Assembly (NCBI GenBank): GCA_030272585.1
Contig: BSYQ01000010.1
Location: forward strand, 4,960,001-5,024,000
DNA: 64,000 nucleotides
Direction: 5' to 3'
From: Bryopsis sp. KO-2023
Taxonomy: Eukaryota > Chlorophyta > Ulvophyceae > Bryopsidales > Bryopsidaceae
Positions 62,219 to 64,000 of this stretch are shown here, one piece after another. Under the pieces are notes generated by a model that ran no database searches, was not told the origin of the DNA, and saw nothing but the letters and a program-made list of their open reading frames with translations. The translations under genes were made by a program, and so were the position numbers. The first letter of the stretch is position 1, and each line of letters begins with the position of its first letter.

Positions 62219-64000
62219 TCAGGTGCCCCGATCTCTGAGGATGCGCTCGACCTCGAATTCGATGGTTCCATCTACTAGCTCCCCCTCTGGAGCGTCTATC
62301 TCTCGCTGATCGTCATCAAGCCGAGAGTAAGCCTTCAATTTCGACACATGGAAAGTTGGGTGGATTTTCCAGTGGTCGGGAAGGTCAAGACGGTAGGCGA
62401 CAGCCCCAATTCGGCTAGCCACCCGGAAAGGTCCAACAAATCGCCGGCGGATTTTCGGTGGGATTTTCTGAAGTGAAGCAAGGGGAATATACTTGCTTTG
62501 TACCAGCACTTCATCGCCAACCTGAAAATCCACTTTCCTTCGACGTTTGTTTGCGGAGGTGCACATGCGGTTCTGTGCCTCTGCGTATTTCGCTTTAGCG
62601 TTTCGCATTTGGTCGTCCATTCGACGTACCATCTCAGCCGCCATTTCCGATTCATCGCCCGTCCGAACTCCTTTCCTGGCAACAACTATCTGCCCCATGT
62701 TCTGGCCATACAGAAGATGGGCTGGCGCGTAGCCTGTGGAGACATTCCGTGAATTATTTGCGGCAAATTCCGCGGTTGGCAAATAATCCACCCAACGGTC
62801 TGGGTACCGTTCCACATACGGACGCAGGAAATCCTCCAGCACCCGGATGGTGACTTCCGACTGCCCATCCGTTTGAGGATGGTATGCAGTGCTCATCCGG
62901 AGCTGGGTACCTAAAAGTTTGAAAAGGGAGGTCCAGAACAAACTTGTGAACCTTGGATCCCGATCCGAAACTATGATTTTAGGCAGCCCGTAGTGTTTGT
63001 ATATGTTCTCCACGAACAGCTTTGCGTATTCTGGCGCCGTGATAGTTTTGTTACAGGGTACGAACCTCGCATACTTCGTCAATCGGTCTACAAAGACAGC
63101 GATTGCTGTGAAGCCATGGGAAGACGGTAGGTCGGTAACCAAGTCCGTCGTGATCTGTTCCCATTTCTGGTCTGGGATAGGCAACGGCTGCAAAAGACCT
63201 TTCTGTCTTTGCAAGTCCGATTTGTTTAGTTGACAAGTTGGGCACGTTTTCACGTATGCCTTTACGGCTAACCCAACGCCTTTCCACCAGTAACTGCGGG
63301 TAAGTACTTCGGTCATGCGGTCTGCTCCAACATGACCTGCACTGGGAACGTCGTGATGCTCTTCCAGAATCCGTTTCTGGAAAGAAGCAGGGACCACAAG
63401 CAAACTAGGACCTGGGTCTGTTTTGGTATAATACAAGAACCCGTCGTCCAGCTTGTATTGCGGAGAAACCCCTCGTTCCATCCTTTCAAAGATAGGCTTG
63501 AGTTGTTCATCACTTCTCAAAGCCTCTTTCCATGCCTCCTTCTCTGCCACTTCCCAAGTGGAGAGGTTATTGAGCTGGTCTGGCGGACCAGGAAGGCTCC
63601 GGGATAACGCATTAGCCAAGACATTGGCTTTCCCCTGGATATAGACGATTTTTGGACCTATGGATTGGAAAAACCCTGAGTTTAACCACCGGGTTTGGGT
63701 CCGCGACAACGTGCTCTGGTTCATGAAGTGGGTGATCGGTTTGTGGTCCGTCAACACCTTCACACCCCCATCGCATCCCTCAAGGTAGTGTCGCCACTGG
63801 GCTAAAGCATATGCTATTGCCCCCAGCTCCCGCTCATATGCGGAGTATCGCGTTTCAGCTGGTTTTAATCGTCTGGAAAGGTATGCAATTGGTTGCAAAC
63901 CTTTCCCATGATCCTGGGTAAGAACCGCTCCATATGCAGTTCCAGATGCATCCGTTATTACGGTGTACTCCTTAGCCGGATCAGGAAGGAGTAAGATCGG
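62219..64000 (-). CDS. pol: G1a pol, C-terminal part (RNase H, integrase)
   Basis: Open to the window edge. It shows the RNase H end, the integrase finger (CPTCQLNK), the DDE motifs SDRDPRF and HPQTDGQSEVT, and the start of the chromodomain region. Almost the same as the G1b pol. Confidence 0.9.
   Translation of the reverse strand, partial: PILLLPDPAKEYTVITDASGTAYGAVLTQDHGKGLQPIAYLSRRLKPAETRYSAYERELGAIAYALAQWRHYLEGCDGGVKVLTDHKPITHFMNQSTLSRTQTRWLNSGFFQSIGPKIVYIQGKANVLANALSRSLPGPPDQLNNLSTWEVAEKEAWKEALRSDEQLKPIFERMERGVSPQYKLDDGFLYYTKTDPGPSLLVVPASFQKRILEEHHDVPSAGHVGADRMTEVLTRSYWWKGVGLAVKAYVKTCPTCQLNKSDLQRQKGLLQPLPIPDQKWEQITTDLVTDLPSSHGFTAIAVFVDRLTKYARFVPCNKTITAPEYAKLFVENIYKHYGLPKIIVSDRDPRFTSLFWTSLFKLLGTQLRMSTAYHPQTDGQSEVTIRVLEDFLRPYVERYPDRWVDYLPTAEFAANNSRNVSTGYAPAHLLYGQNMGQIVVARKGVRTGDESEMAAEMVRRMDDQMRNAKAKYAEAQNRMCTSANKRRRKVDFQVGDEVLVQSKYIPLASLQKIPPKIRRRFVGPFRVASRIGAVAYRLDLPDHWKIHPTFHVSKLKAYSRLDDDQREIDAPEGELVDGTIEFEVERILRDRGT

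Larger units (their letters stand above)
59242..64000 (-). mobile_element. G1a: Ty3/gypsy chromovirus copy inserted in hAT2, runs off window
   Basis: 3' LTR 59242-59412 (about 171 bp, TGATA..TATCA), purine tract, ORF3, pol. The left junction is within exon 8 of hAT2; the five bases before it are GGTGG, and their partner would be outside the window. The same family as G1b, with high identity (most bases equal), so the two copies are fairly close in age. The visible part looks whole or nearly so. Confidence 0.9.

Overview
The window is nuclear DNA from a photosynthetic eukaryote, most likely an alga. Its genes are intron-bearing with GT..AG introns of about 100-700 bp. They include phytoene synthase with a transit-peptide-like N-terminus beginning M-A-F, translation initiation factor eIF5, and the CCR4-NOT subunit CNOT11. 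The repeats are Ty3/gypsy chromoviruses and hAT transposons. The M-A-F start and the phytoene synthase sequence suggest a red alga or glaucophyte, but the species cannot be named from this sequence.

The window has two halves. Positions 1-20.3 kb are ordinary gene space: CNOT11 (partial, -), a small secreted Reeler-like protein (-), a calcineurin-like phosphoesterase (-) sharing an upstream region with phytoene synthase (+), an ARM-type repeat protein (-) sharing an upstream region with eIF5 (+), and a secreted/membrane coiled-coil protein (+) whose last 30 residues are encoded by satellite DNA. Positions 20.3-64 kb are almost entirely repeats.

From 20.3 to 31.2 kb there are three tandem-repeat families, all with monomers of about 163-175 bp: a homogeneous 163-bp satellite, a roughly 175-bp family partly its reverse complement, and a strongly diverged roughly 165-bp family. 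The youngest array contains a complete 5.9-kb hAT element (12-bp inverted ends, 8-bp target duplication) with two convergent genes, and a 288-bp solo-LTR-like insertion.

From 32 to 64 kb there is a nest of transposons. A Ty3/gypsy element (here G1b, - strand) has been entered by element G3 (+, 7.8 kb), element G2 (-, 8.4 kb) and a multi-exon hAT (hAT2). hAT2 was in turn entered by a second copy of the first family (G1a, -), which runs off the window. G2 and G3 have essentially identical LTRs and 5-bp target duplications, so they are recent.

The most novel-looking signal is a third reading frame after pol in two otherwise different gypsy lineages (G1 and G2). In both it combines a coiled-coil or charged region with a RING-like Cys/His cluster, and it does not look like an envelope. 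Other notable signals are the second gene in the intact hAT, arrays of short palindromic motifs at hAT ends and inside hAT introns, and a pair of related hairpins at 31.3 and 31.8 kb with symmetric changes in their arms.
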